From Streptomyces canus (lineage in GTDB: Bacteria; Actinomycetota; Actinomycetes; Streptomycetales; Streptomycetaceae), in contig NZ_JAUSYQ010000002.1 in assembly GCF_030816965.1 (NCBI RefSeq), positions 4,559,001 through 4,623,000 of the forward strand: a DNA stretch of 64,000 nt. The letters are read 5' to 3'. A program made the position numbers and the translations under genes. The notes beneath the pieces are model-generated. The model ran no database searches. It had not been told where the DNA came from and saw only the letters and a list, made by a program, of their open reading frames with translations. Below, in pieces: positions 17,141 through 27,114 of this stretch. The number at the start of each line of letters is the position of its first letter. Position 1 is the stretch's first letter.

Positions 17141-17175
17141 AGCCCCCGCCAGGTGCGCCAACACCTGCGGGGGCT
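17141..17175 (+). ncRNA. Structured leader hairpin upstream of HTH gene
   Basis: AGCCCCCGC (17141-17149) pairs with GCGGGGGCT (17167-17175). One C is bulged. AGGTG (17151-17155) pairs with CACCT (17162-17166), and the loop is CGCCAA. The TGACC motif follows directly. A hairpin of the same 9-bulge-5-loop6 geometry but different sequence precedes the paralogous gene at 44046. This argues for a conserved cis-acting RNA rather than a chance palindrome. Confidence 0.6.
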
Positions 17176-17202
17176 TGACCTACGAGATCTCAAGGGGATC
17201 CC

Positions 17203-18072
17203 GTGGCTGATGCCAAGCTTAGTCCTGCCTCCCCGCCCGCGCACGCGTCTCCGCACCCCATGGCGAACCCTGGGTACGGCAAACGCTCCGCCCCGGACCA
17301 ACGCCCCCGCACCGCGCACGACTTCACCCACCTCCCCCCTCGCGAAGCCGCCATCGCCGCGTACCTCGACCGCCTCCCCGACGGCGCCGACATCTCCGTA
17401 AAGACACTGGCCAAGACGCTGCCGTACGGGCAATGCGCCCTCGGCACAGCCCTCAACCGCCTTCAACAGGCAGGGCACTTGCGCCGGGGGCGCGAAAAGC
17501 TGGCCGCCGACTCGGGCAGTGCCCACTGGATCACCCGATCGTGGTGGTCCCGTACCGCACGCGACGACGACTGGTGGGCCGCCTTCACGCGGGGCGACGT
17601 ACCGGAGGACACTCCGCCCCCACCCACCCGCTCCCGTGCCCACATCCTCCTCGCCGCGCTGGGCCGCGAGACCCCCTCGCTGTCCCTCTCCGCCGCCGAC
17701 TGCGCGGCCCTCGCCCCGCTGGTGACGGAGTGGTTCGCCCGGGGGGCCACCGAGGAGGTCGTACGGCACGCCCTGACCAGCGGGCTGCCGACCCCGGTCC
17801 ACCACCCGGCCGCCCTGCTCCGCCGCCGCCTGACCGACAAGCTCCCACCGCAACCGCCCACCCCACAGCAGCCCCGCCGGATCCTGGAGTGCGCGGACTG
17901 CGGAGTGCCCGGGCGTCCGGAGTCCCTGCCAGGGGGCGTCTGCGGCGGTTGTCGCGACGGATACGCCCCCGCGCGCCCCGCCTCGCTCCTGCCCGCCCCC
18001 GTGATCCACGCCCGCGCGGACGAGATCCGGGCCGCGATGTCCCGGAAACGAGAAGAAGGGACGCCTGTGTGA
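17203..18072 (+). CDS. Helix-turn-helix protein with C-terminal zinc-finger-like tail
   Basis: The 289-residue protein has a winged-helix-type segment at about 46-105 (REAAIAAYLDRLPDGADISV, GTALNRLQQAGHLRRGREKL), where a growing helix-turn-helix is followed by a basic strand. It then has a Pro-rich linker, a helical domain (DCAALAPLVTEWFARGATEE) and a CADCGVP...GVCGGCRDGY zinc-binding-like tail. The gene at 44046 encodes a paralogue with the same order. GTG 17203 follows AAGGGG. A structured leader lies between the likely promoter and the start. Its target is unknown. Confidence 0.78.
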   Translation: MADAKLSPASPPAHASPHPMANPGYGKRSAPDQRPRTAHDFTHLPPREAAIAAYLDRLPDGADISVKTLAKTLPYGQCALGTALNRLQQAGHLRRGREKLAADSGSAHWITRSWWSRTARDDDWWAAFTRGDVPEDTPPPPTRSRAHILLAALGRETPSLSLSAADCAALAPLVTEWFARGATEEVVRHALTSGLPTPVHHPAALLRRRLTDKLPPQPPTPQQPRRILECADCGVPGRPESLPGGVCGGCRDGYAPARPASLLPAPVIHARADEIRAAMSRKREEGTPV

Positions 18073-18197
18073 CCGCGCTCAGGGCTGCGCCGACTGACCC
18101 GCCCCAGGTAAGGACCCTTGTGTGTGTACAGTCGTGAACAAGCCGGAAGAGCCACAGCGATCGCGTGAGACCGCCCCGAGATTCCCGGAGCCATCCC

Positions 18198-18767
18198 ATG
18201 AACCACGCCCAGCTCACCGCCCTGGGCCGCGCCCTCCGTCTCCTCGGCGAGCACGGCGAGTCGCTCACCGGTGACACCCCCGACGCCAAGCTGCACGAAG
18301 TGAAGGCGGACATCAAGCGGGCCCTGGACCTCCTGGAGGACAGCGTCACCGCCGCCGCCCCCACCACCCGCTGCGCCGAGCACCCCAACGGCCCGGTCGA
18401 CAAGAACGCCACCGACCTGTGCCTGCTCTGCGAGACCCGGCGCCGGGCGGCCCGCCGTGCCGAGATCAACGGTCCCGGCGCGCGCCCGAGGACTGCCGGC
18501 CCCACCCCCTCCAGGTACGGGGTACGGGAGGACCGGCCCCAGCCCCAGCAGCGCTGGCTGCCGGAGCAGTGGACCGGCCAGGAGTGGCAGCTGTGCGGCA
18601 CCCCGAGGCGGGACCGGCACGAGGCCGAGCTCTACATCAACGCCCAGCGACGTGGCCCGCGCGCCGCGATGGCGTACCGGCTCGTGCACGAGTTCACCGA
18701 CTACGAGGTGCTGCGGGTGTGGGGCACCCCGGTCAAGGTGGACATCGAGCCGCTCGGCAATCTCTAG
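18198..18767 (+). CDS. Hypothetical protein
   Basis: The 189-residue protein is not recognised. The N-terminal 60 residues form two predicted helices (ALGRALRLLGEHGESLTGDT, HEVKADIKRALDLLEDSV). Then come CAEHPNGPVDKNATDLCLLC, a possible zinc knuckle, and an Arg-rich stretch. The C-terminal part, QRWLPEQWTGQEWQLCGTP and AYRLVHEFTDYEVLRVWGTP, looks like a small beta domain. ATG 18198 is preceded by GGAG at 18187-18190. It follows the HTH gene on the same strand with 125 nt between them. Confidence 0.72.
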   Translation: MNHAQLTALGRALRLLGEHGESLTGDTPDAKLHEVKADIKRALDLLEDSVTAAAPTTRCAEHPNGPVDKNATDLCLLCETRRRAARRAEINGPGARPRTAGPTPSRYGVREDRPQPQQRWLPEQWTGQEWQLCGTPRRDRHEAELYINAQRRGPRAAMAYRLVHEFTDYEVLRVWGTPVKVDIEPLGNL

Positions 18768-18779
18768 CGCTCGGGAGAC

Positions 18780-20306
18780 CTACTGCAGCAGGGGGAGCGT
18801 CCGGAAGTCGTACGTCTCCCACAGCCGCCGGGAGACCTCCTCCGGATACGGCCGCACCTCCGGCTCCGCGTCCAGGACCTGGGTCAGCCGGCCGCCCGCC
18901 ACGTCATACGCCGGCCACCCCGGATCCCCGGTCCGCGCGAACCCCGTCCACGCCGCCTGGAAGCGCGCGGTCAGTGCCCTCGCCTCGTCCGGCACCCCGC
19001 TCCCCGCGAACAGCAGGTTCCCTAGGTCGGCCTCGTACGTGCCGAAGAGCAGCGGGATGTCCAACCCGTGGCACGCTCCGAGCACGCCGCCGAACCCCGG
19101 GGCGGGCCAGGCCAGTTCGTAGAGGTGGGCGCGGCCGCCGCCCGCGACCTGCGCCTCGACCAGGCGCAGCGAGGGCATGTTGAACAGCCAGTCCGTCTGC
19201 ACGCGTTCGTAGAGTTCGGTCGGTGTGGCGTCCGGGAAGGCCTCGCGGTAGGCGCGTTCGCCGTCCGGGCCCGGCGCGAACATGCGCAGGGCCGAGGCCG
19301 CCTGCTCCTCGGTTATCCTGCCGAGCTGGTCGGCGAGGGCGAGGAAGAGCCGGTACTCGTCCCGGTTGTGCCCGACGAGCAGCTCCACGTCCCGGGCCGC
19401 GCCGGCCGCCAGCGCCTCCCAGGGGGTGGTCGGCAGCACCTCGCCGTCGACCACCGGCGAGAACGGTGTGGCGGTCGGCGCCACCTGTCCCCACCGGTCG
19501 TCGTAGTCGCGCATTCTGAGGCTCAACCGCTCGCCCGCCGACGGGAGTTCGAGCGGGTCCACGGCGGACAACGCGGCTGCCGTCGGAGCCAGCCCCGCCT
19601 CCTTGCCGATCTCCACCGCGATGTCCCGGGCGAGTTCGGCGGAGAAGTACGTGCCGGGCACGCTCTGCGCCACGGCCCGCCCGAACAGCCCCCGCGCGCT
19701 CGGCATCGCCAGGAGCGAGGCCACCGATCCCGCCCCCGCCGACTCCCCGAACACCGTGACCTGCCCGGGGTCCCCGCCGAACGCCGTGATGTTGTCCCGC
19801 ACCCACTTGAGCGCGGCGACCTGGTCCAGCAGCCCCCGGTTCGCGGGCGCCCCCTCCAGCAGGGCGAACCCCTCGATCCCGACGCGGTAGTTGAAGGTCA
19901 CGACGACCACGTCACCGGCGCGCGCGAGGTGCTGGGCGTCGTAGCCGGGGCTGCCGCCGTGACCCAGCTTGTAGGCACCGCCGTAGATCCAGACCATGAC
20001 CGGGCGGCGGGCCGAGGGGTCCGTACCGGGCGTCCAGACGTTGACCGTCAGCCAGTCGTCGCCGGTGGGTACCGGCAGTTCGGCGGCACGGCCCTGGAAG
20101 CCCGACTCCTGCGGGGGCGGGGGCCCGAAGTCGTACGCCTCCCGGGTCCCCTCCCAGCCCTTCGCGGGCCGTGGCGCCTGGAACCGCGCCTCGCCCACCG
20201 GCGGTTCGGCGAACGGGATCCCCCGGAAGGCCACCAGTCCGCCCTCGGCCCGCCCGCGCACGGCACCGGCCGCGGTGCGCACTTCGAGATCCTCGGCTGA
20301 CGTCAT
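18780..20306 (-). CDS. Type-B carboxylesterase/lipase
   Basis: The 508-residue protein is a type-B carboxylesterase of the alpha/beta-hydrolase fold. It has the oxyanion segment VMVWIYGGAYKLGHG, the nucleophile elbow TVFGESAGAGS (Ser189), and GACHGLDIPLLFGT carrying the catalytic His near residue 410. A start at 20306 is chosen because GAGGAG is 7-8 nt upstream; the in-frame ATG at 20321 has no site. No signal peptide is seen, so the enzyme is probably cytoplasmic. It may act on xenobiotic or lipid esters. Confidence 0.92.
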   Translation of the reverse strand: MTSAEDLEVRTAAGAVRGRAEGGLVAFRGIPFAEPPVGEARFQAPRPAKGWEGTREAYDFGPPPPQESGFQGRAAELPVPTGDDWLTVNVWTPGTDPSARRPVMVWIYGGAYKLGHGGSPGYDAQHLARAGDVVVVTFNYRVGIEGFALLEGAPANRGLLDQVAALKWVRDNITAFGGDPGQVTVFGESAGAGSVASLLAMPSARGLFGRAVAQSVPGTYFSAELARDIAVEIGKEAGLAPTAAALSAVDPLELPSAGERLSLRMRDYDDRWGQVAPTATPFSPVVDGEVLPTTPWEALAAGAARDVELLVGHNRDEYRLFLALADQLGRITEEQAASALRMFAPGPDGERAYREAFPDATPTELYERVQTDWLFNMPSLRLVEAQVAGGGRAHLYELAWPAPGFGGVLGACHGLDIPLLFGTYEADLGNLLFAGSGVPDEARALTARFQAAWTGFARTGDPGWPAYDVAGGRLTQVLDAEPEVRPYPEEVSRRLWETYDFRTLPLLQ

Positions 20307-20395
20307 CGTCGAACTCCTCACGGGTAAGGGGCTGTTCGATTCACTTCAGCCCCTTACCCTTGCGTGAGTCAACCAAGTCGGCGGACCCTGTGCCG

Positions 20396-21517
20396 TCAGC
20401 TCAACGACTTCAGCGCGGATGCGTCGTACGGCTCAAGCGCGTCGAAACGGCCCGCCAGCACCTTCGCGGCCCACTGCGGGTCCTGAAGCAGCGCCCGTCC
20501 GACGGCGACCATGTCGTACTCCTCGCGCTCCAGGGCGTCGAGCAGGTCGTCGATGCCCTTGACCGGGGAGCCCTCGCCCATGAAGCCGCGGATGAAGTCG
20601 CCGTCGAGGCCGACCGAGCCCACGGTGATGGTGGTCCTGCCGGTGAGCTTCTTGGTCCAGCCGGCGAGGTTGAGGTCGGAGCCGTCGAACTCGGGTAGCC
20701 AGTAGCGGCGCGTGGAGGCGTGGAAGGCGTCGACTCCGGCCGCGGCGAGCGGCGCGAGGATCGCCTCCAGCTCCTCCGGCGTCTCGGCGAGCCGCGCCTT
20801 GTAGGCCTCCTGCTTCCACTGCGAGTACCGGAAGATGATCGGGAACTCCGGCGACACCGTCTCCCGTACGGCCGCCACGATCTCCGCCGCGAACTTCGTA
20901 CGGGCGACGTGGTCACCGCCGTAGGCGTCGGTGCGGCGGTTGGTGCCCGCCCACAGGAACTGGTCGAGGAGGTAGCCGTGGGCGCCGTGCAGCTCCACAC
21001 CGTCGAAGCCGATGCGTTCGGCGGCGGCCGCGGCCTCGGCGAACGCGCCGATGACGTCGTCCAGGTCGCGCTGGGTCATCGCCTTGCCGGTGGGCTCGTC
21101 GGCGCCGGGGCGGATGCCGGAGGGGCCGACGGCGGGGGCGTCCGGGTACGGCGGCTCGCCCTGGTTGCGGACCATGCCGATGTGCCACAGCTGCGGGACG
21201 ATGGTGCCACCCGCCGCGTGCACTTGCTCGGCGACCTTCGCCCAGCCCGCCAGCTGCTCCTCGCCGTGGAAGCGCGGGACGCTGTCGCTGTTCCCGGCCG
21301 ACTCGTGGCCGACGTAGGTGCCCTCGGTGACGATCAGACCGACTCCGGCGGCCGCGCGGCGGGAGTAGTACGACGCCACGTCCGCGCCGGGGACGCCGCC
21401 CGGGGAGAACATCCGGGTCATGGGCGCCATCACGATGCGGTTCGGGACGGTCAGGCCGTTGATGTGGGCCGGCCGGGAGAGAATCTCGGCGGCGCGGGAG
21501 GTGGTGGGGGCGGTCAC
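20396..21517 (-). CDS. Old-yellow-enzyme family alkene reductase
   Basis: The 373-residue protein is an FMN-dependent NADPH:flavin oxidoreductase of the old yellow enzyme family. Typical elements are NRIVMAPMTRM near the N-terminus, VPQLWHIGMV, the barrel segment GFDGVELHGAHGYLLDQFLW and the C-terminal YDMVAVGRALLQDPQWAAKV. Such enzymes reduce activated C=C bonds and detoxify electrophiles. The start is GTG 21517. The gene lies 89 nt downstream of nothing else coding on this strand and upstream of the esterase gene, separated by about 90 nt. Confidence 0.92.
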   Translation of the reverse strand: MTAPTTSRAAEILSRPAHINGLTVPNRIVMAPMTRMFSPGGVPGADVASYYSRRAAAGVGLIVTEGTYVGHESAGNSDSVPRFHGEEQLAGWAKVAEQVHAAGGTIVPQLWHIGMVRNQGEPPYPDAPAVGPSGIRPGADEPTGKAMTQRDLDDVIGAFAEAAAAAERIGFDGVELHGAHGYLLDQFLWAGTNRRTDAYGGDHVARTKFAAEIVAAVRETVSPEFPIIFRYSQWKQEAYKARLAETPEELEAILAPLAAAGVDAFHASTRRYWLPEFDGSDLNLAGWTKKLTGRTTITVGSVGLDGDFIRGFMGEGSPVKGIDDLLDALEREEYDMVAVGRALLQDPQWAAKVLAGRFDALEPYDASALKSLS

Positions 21518-21638
21518 GTGGCAGTACTCCTCGGTATGTGCATGCGCATGGACACTACCCAGGCGCCAACCGCCGTATCCGTCTCACGATTTCCCGGTGC
21601 GCTGTGACTCCGGCCACGCATGGAGGCCACGCATGGAA

Positions 21639-21670
21639 GAAGCCCGTCCCACAACCATGGGACGGGCTTC
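21639..21670 (-). terminator. Terminator after tRNA-Gly
   Basis: A perfect 13-bp stem (21639-21651 with 21658-21670) closes a CAACCA loop. It begins 7 nt beyond the 3' end of the tRNA-Gly gene on the minus strand. Confidence 0.8.
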
Positions 21671-21676
21671 GTGTCG

Positions 21677-21746
21677 AGCGCCGGGCAGGCCTTGCACCTG
21701 CATCTCCCCGCAGGAAGCGGGGCGTCTTTCCTTGGACCACCAACGC
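21677..21746 (-). tRNA. tRNA-Gly(UCC), unusual T-loop
   Basis: Read on the minus strand the segment folds as a tRNA. The acceptor is GCGTTGG/CCGGCGC with two G-U pairs. The D-arm is GTC/GAC with GG in the loop. The anticodon stem CCCCG/CGGGG has the loop CTTCCTG (anticodon TCC). A 4-nt variable region follows, then the T-stem GCAGG/CCTGC. The T-loop is TGCAAGG instead of TTC-type, a departure at position 55. No CCA is encoded and the discriminator is T. I recall this sequence being conserved among Streptomyces, so it is probably functional. Confidence 0.75.
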
Positions 21747-21807
21747 GTAGTCGACCGACGGGAATTCACGTCGAGCGGCTCGTGATCAAGCATAGCGCAG
21801 GAAAAGA

Positions 21808-21850
21808 CCGGGGGCGGCCACCCCCTGTTTCCAGGAAGTGCCGCCCCCGG
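21808..21850 (-). terminator. groEL terminator
   Basis: CCGGGGGCGGC (21808-21818) pairs with GCCGCCCCCGG (21840-21850) across a 21-nt loop. On the minus strand it is followed by TCTTTTCC. It lies 44 nt past the groEL stop. Confidence 0.8.
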
Positions 21851-21893
21851 GAAGGACGTTGATCAACCGTCAGGCCTGGCGGCCGGGGGTCGA

Positions 21894-23690
<1,797 letters not shown>

Positions 23691-23732
23691 GGCATGGTCG
23701 AGTGCAAGCGCCTCTCGTGGATCGGGCAGGAC

Positions 23733-24315
23733 GCCGAGCGACAGCGACGGCTGGTTACCGGCCCGTACGGCCCGACCGACGCCACGATGTCCGGGCACCA
23801 CGGGACCGCACCGACGCCGCCCACGACGGCCGGCCGAGCCTCACGGGCTGCCCTCCTGGCACCCCGCCGAGCGCTGCGGGAATCCCGACCGCTCCGTCCG
23901 CACGGGGGCGCCGAGCGACAGCAACGGCTCGATACCGCCCCGTACGGCCGACCGACGCCACGGCATCCGTGGACCACGGGGGCGTACCAGTGCCCTGCAC
24001 GACGGCCCGGGCGCCCCGCCGAGCGCTGCAGGAGACCCGGCCGCCCCCCTTCCGCACGGGGGCGGTCGCGTGGACGGTACCGGCGGAGCCGGTCACGGCG
24101 GCGGGGCGCCGGAGCCGCCCCGCAGCAGCGCCCGGAGGACGTCCGCCGCGGGTGCCGCCTCGCCGGTCCGGTGGACGACCGAGCGTTCGGCCGTGCGCGG
24201 CCGGTGCGACCTCTGCTACCAGGCGACAGCGACGGCTCGATACCGGCCCGTACGGCCGAACGACGCCACTGCATCCGGGCATCACGGGCCGTACCCGTGC
24301 CGTACACGACAGCCC
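23733..24315. repeat. Diverged long repeats in groEL upstream region
   Basis: A block beginning GCCGAGCGACAGC at 23733 recurs at 23910. The similarity extends about 160-175 bp, including the shared CCCCGCCGAGCGCTGC segment. A third, shorter copy of about 90 bp begins at 24222. The core CCGTACGGCC is in all three. The copies lie in different reading frames and translate to low-complexity Arg/Pro strings, so the 750-bp stretch between groEL and the cold-shock gene (23700-24456) looks non-coding. Confidence 0.75.
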
Positions 24316-24456
24316 GCCGCCGTCCGCATGACCGGTGATCGGCAGGTGCGGTCCACCATCCCGGACCGCCGGCGGCGACCCGGGCCCGATCACGGCCGCG
24401 ACCCGCAGCGGCACGAAAGCCGCTCCCCCCGGCACTCGTCGGGACGCCGGGCATGC

Positions 24457-24502
24457 CGAAGGGCCCGTGCCCCATGACTCCCTATGGGGTACGAGCCCTT
24501 CG
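24457..24502 (-). terminator. Terminator of the cold-shock gene
   Basis: A 19-bp stem with two mismatches (24457-24475 with 24484-24502) and an 8-nt loop lies 43 nt beyond the cold-shock gene stop. No U-tract follows, as is common in Streptomyces. Confidence 0.75.
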
Positions 24503-24545
24503 AAGAAGAACAGAAGAACGACGCTGTTGTTACCCGGCGCGTGCT

Positions 24546-24752
24546 TCAGCCGGTCGCCAGGCGAACCATGTCCGCCTGCGGCCCCTTCTGACCTTGCGAG
24601 ATCTCGAACTCGACCCGCTGGCCCTCTTCAAGGGTGCGGTAGCCGTCCATCTGAATCGCGCTGTAGTGGACGAATACATCCGCACCACCGTCGACCGCGA
24701 TGAAGCCGTACCCCTTCTCCGCGTTGAACCACTTGACGGTGCCCTGAGCCAT
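24546..24752 (-). CDS. CspA-type cold-shock protein
   Basis: The 68-residue protein is a complete cold-shock domain, with RNP1-like KGYGFIAV and RNP2-like VFVHYSAI motifs for single-stranded nucleic acid binding. It acts as an RNA chaperone or antiterminator. ATG 24752 is preceded by GGGAG. The frame continues upstream into [10 protein letters not shown], but [10 protein letters not shown] is the family start. The 5' leader of about 100 nt contains a strong hairpin, as often found in cold-shock genes. Confidence 0.96.
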   Translation of the reverse strand: MAQGTVKWFNAEKGYGFIAVDGGADVFVHYSAIQMDGYRTLEEGQRVEFEISQGQKGPQADMVRLATG

Positions 24753-24782
24753 GCCTAACTCCCCTATTACTGGCCCTTGCAC

Positions 24783-24803
24783 GGATCCACACTTCGTGGA
24801 TCC
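24783..24803 (-). promoter_or_regulatory. Hairpin in cold-shock 5' leader
   Basis: GGATCCAC and GTGGATCC pair around a 5-nt loop, 31 nt upstream of the cold-shock start codon. It could control stability or translation of the leader with temperature. Confidence 0.5.
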
Positions 24804-24864
24804 GGGTCAGACCTCACCCCCCACATGGTTGGGGGCGTGCGCCGGAACGCGTCGACCGCGGCTG

Positions 24865-24892
24865 AATGTATCTGTCCAACTGCCGTCTGCAA
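24865..24892 (-). promoter_or_regulatory. Candidate promoter of the cold-shock gene
   Basis: On the minus strand TTGCAG (24892-24887) and TACATT (24870-24865) are 16 nt apart, about 113 nt upstream of the start codon. Apart from this and the hairpins, 24893-25108 holds no recognisable feature but is noticeably AT-richer than the surroundings. Confidence 0.4.
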
Positions 24893-25108
24893 CAGGTCAA
24901 TCGGACGAGAATTCTGGACGGAGGAGGTCCGGAATGTAGTGAGAATTCGCCTGAATTCGGGGCAAGTCGGGCCCCATAAAAGACACATAAGGCACTTAAG
25001 ACGCACACACTTTGGCTACTTCTCATCGCATGTGGAGCGAGAACTCATATGCACGCGGCAAGAAGAAAGCCGCCGCTTCCCCAACTGTACCGCGCTCAAC
25101 CATAGAGA

Positions 25109-25143
25109 ATTGCCCCCTCCGCTTCTCTCGCAGAGGGGGCAAT
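25109..25143 (-). terminator. Terminator of the thrC-thiS/moaD-like operon
   Basis: ATTGCCCCCTC (25109-25119) pairs with GAGGGGGCAAT (25133-25143) around a 13-nt loop, 53 nt after the stop of the sulfur-carrier gene on the minus strand. Confidence 0.8.
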
Positions 25144-25195
25144 CCGATGAACACTGGGTAATTACCGTTACCGAAGGTAATGACCAGTCATACGG

Positions 25196-25471
25196 TCACC
25201 CTCCGGCGACGGCCGGAATGATCGAGACGCCGGCCCCGTCGGGCGTCGCCGTCTCCAGCCCCTGCTCGAACCGCACATCGTCGTCATTGACGTACACATT
25301 GACGAACCGCCGCAGCTTGCCCTGGTCGTCGAGAACGCGCGCGGCGATACCGGTGTGGTTCTTCTCCAGATCGGCGATGACGTCGGCGAGGGTCGCGCCC
25401 TCGGCCTGCACCTCGGCCTGCCCGCCGGTGTAGGTGCGCAGGATGGTGGGGATACGGACGGAAACGCTCAT
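25196..25471 (-). CDS. ThiS/MoaD-family sulfur-carrier-like protein
   Basis: The 91-residue protein has the beta-grasp fold pattern of MoaD/ThiS (SVRIPTILRTYTGG, VNVYVNDDDVRF, VSIIPAVAGG) and ends in the Gly-Gly that is thiocarboxylated in sulfur carriers. In mycobacteria the related CysO feeds cysteine synthesis. Here the gene starts 46 nt after thrC, on the same strand, and so lies under the same SAM riboswitch. This hints at a role in sulfur amino acid supply. ThiS or MoaD proper are possible alternatives. Confidence 0.88.
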   Translation of the reverse strand: MSVSVRIPTILRTYTGGQAEVQAEGATLADVIADLEKNHTGIAARVLDDQGKLRRFVNVYVNDDDVRFEQGLETATPDGAGVSIIPAVAGG

Positions 25472-25517
25472 GGTTCAGGACCTCCGGTCGGGTGAGGGCT
25501 TTCAGGGGCGCGGGCGA

Positions 25518-26801
25518 CTACGCGAGTCCAGCCTCGCGGAACGAATCCAGGTTGGGGCGGATCGTGGCGGTGAGACCCGTACCCGCCACCGCGTCCAGCG
25601 TCTTCAGACCATCACCGGTGTTCAGCACGACGGTCGTCAGCGAGGGATCCAGCAGACCGTTGTCGATCAGCTTCTTCGCCACGCCGACGGTCACGCCACC
25701 GGCGGTCTCCGCGAAGATCCCCTCGGTCCGCGCGAGCAGCTTGATCGCGTCGACGACCTGCTCGTCGTTCACGTCCTCCACCGCACCGCCGGTACGACGC
25801 GCGATGTCCAGCACATACGGACCGTCCGCCGGGTTCCCGATCGCGAGGGACTTGGCGATGGTGTTCGGCTTCTGCGGCCGGACCACGTCGTGGCCCGCCT
25901 TGTACGCGACCGACACCGGCGAGCACCCCTCGGCCTGCGCACCGAAGATCTTGTACGGCTTGTCCTCGACGAGCCCGAGCTTGATCAGCTCCTGCAGACC
26001 CTTGTCGATCTTCGTGAGCTGCGAGCCGGAGGCGATCGGCACGACCAGCTGATCAGGGAGCTTCCAGCCCAGCTGCTCGCAGATCTCGTACGCCAGGGTC
26101 TTGGACCCCTCCGCGTAGTACGGCCGCAGGTTGACGTTGACGAAACCCCAGCCCTCGCCCGCCGGGTCGCCGATCAGCTCGGAGCAGAAGCGGTTCACAT
26201 CGTCGTAGTTGCCCTCGATGCCGACGAGCTCGCCGCCGTAGATCGCGGCCATGACGACCTTGCCCTGCTCCAGGTCGTGCGGAATGAACACGCAGGAGCG
26301 GAACCCGGCCCGGGCCGCGGCGGCACCCACGGCGCCGGCGAGGTTGCCGGTGGAGGAGCAGGAGAGGGTGGTGAAGCCGAAGACGCGAGCGGCCTCGATG
26401 GCCTGCGCGACGACCCGGTCCTTGAAGGAGTGCGTCGGGTTGCCGGAGTCGTCCTTCACGAAGAGCTTGCCGGCGTCGACACCCAGCTCGCGGGCGAGGT
26501 TGTCGGCCTTGACGAGCTTGGTCCAGCCGGGGTTGATGTTCGGCTTGTCCGCCACGTCAACGGGGACGGGCAGCAGTGGGGCGTAACGCCAGATGTTCGC
26601 GGGTCCCGCCTCGATCTGCTTGCGGAGCTCCTCGGTGTCGTAGGCCGAGAAGTCGTACGCGATCTCGAGCGGGCCGAAACACTCCTCGCAGGCGAAGACC
26701 GGGCCGAGCGGGACGCGGTGGCCGCATTCGCGGCAGCTCAGCGCTGCAGCGGGACCCAGATCGACGGAGTTCGTGGTGCTTGCAACAGTCTGCACAGCCA
26801 T
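25518..26801 (-). CDS. thrC: Threonine synthase ThrC
   Basis: This PLP enzyme converts O-phosphohomoserine to threonine, the last step of threonine synthesis. The 427-residue protein has an N-terminal zinc-finger-like CRECGHR...CEECFG, the PLP-lysine motif HSFKDRV near residue 130, the phosphate-binding STGNLAGA and a C-terminal ETAGGVTVGVAK. ATG 26801 gives the family-like start MAVQTVAST. An in-frame ATG at 26825 adds eight residues and lies in the 3' strand of the riboswitch P1 helix. The gene is preceded by a SAM-I riboswitch and followed by the sulfur-carrier gene. Confidence 0.95.
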   Translation of the reverse strand: MAVQTVASTTNSVDLGPAAALSCRECGHRVPLGPVFACEECFGPLEIAYDFSAYDTEELRKQIEAGPANIWRYAPLLPVPVDVADKPNINPGWTKLVKADNLARELGVDAGKLFVKDDSGNPTHSFKDRVVAQAIEAARVFGFTTLSCSSTGNLAGAVGAAAARAGFRSCVFIPHDLEQGKVVMAAIYGGELVGIEGNYDDVNRFCSELIGDPAGEGWGFVNVNLRPYYAEGSKTLAYEICEQLGWKLPDQLVVPIASGSQLTKIDKGLQELIKLGLVEDKPYKIFGAQAEGCSPVSVAYKAGHDVVRPQKPNTIAKSLAIGNPADGPYVLDIARRTGGAVEDVNDEQVVDAIKLLARTEGIFAETAGGVTVGVAKKLIDNGLLDPSLTTVVLNTGDGLKTLDAVAGTGLTATIRPNLDSFREAGLA

Positions 26802-26820
26802 GGAGGCGAGGCCCTTTCTC

Positions 26821-26976
26821 CTCATCTTCCTCACGACGCATCTCGCCGTGAGACGGATTTGGCACCTTCCCGAGTCGGGAGCCTCGCGGAAACGATCGTC
26901 AGCGATCGCTACGAGAACCGACTGGAGGGTTGCCGGGGCTTCATCGGGCCGTATCCCTCTGCCCCTCTGGATGAGC
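26821..26976 (-). promoter_or_regulatory. SAM-I (S-box) riboswitch upstream of thrC
   Basis: On the minus strand the leader begins GCTCATCCAGAGG. It contains GGCCCGATGAAGCCCCGGC AACC and, near the 3' side, GGTGCCAAATCC, all hallmarks of the SAM-I aptamer. The 5' CTCATC pairs with GATGAG (26826-26821) to close helix P1. The 3' P1 strand overlaps the AGGAG ribosome site region and an alternative ATG, so SAM binding may block translation. No separate terminator hairpin was noticed. Confidence 0.93.
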
Positions 26977-27114
26977 GGTATGAAGTTGTGAACGGCGGGC
27001 CACCCAGGACATGCGATGGTCATCCGCGTTGTTCAAGACTGTAACCGACGGCCAGGACAGTTGAGAGAGACGTCCGAACCGCGAGATGGATCAAAGGCAG
27101 AGGAGCCGCGCACT

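Noticed and set aside
23694..24338. Open frames through the repeat block upstream of groEL
   Set aside because: The repeat copies fall into different frames and give Arg/Pro strings, so coding is unlikely.
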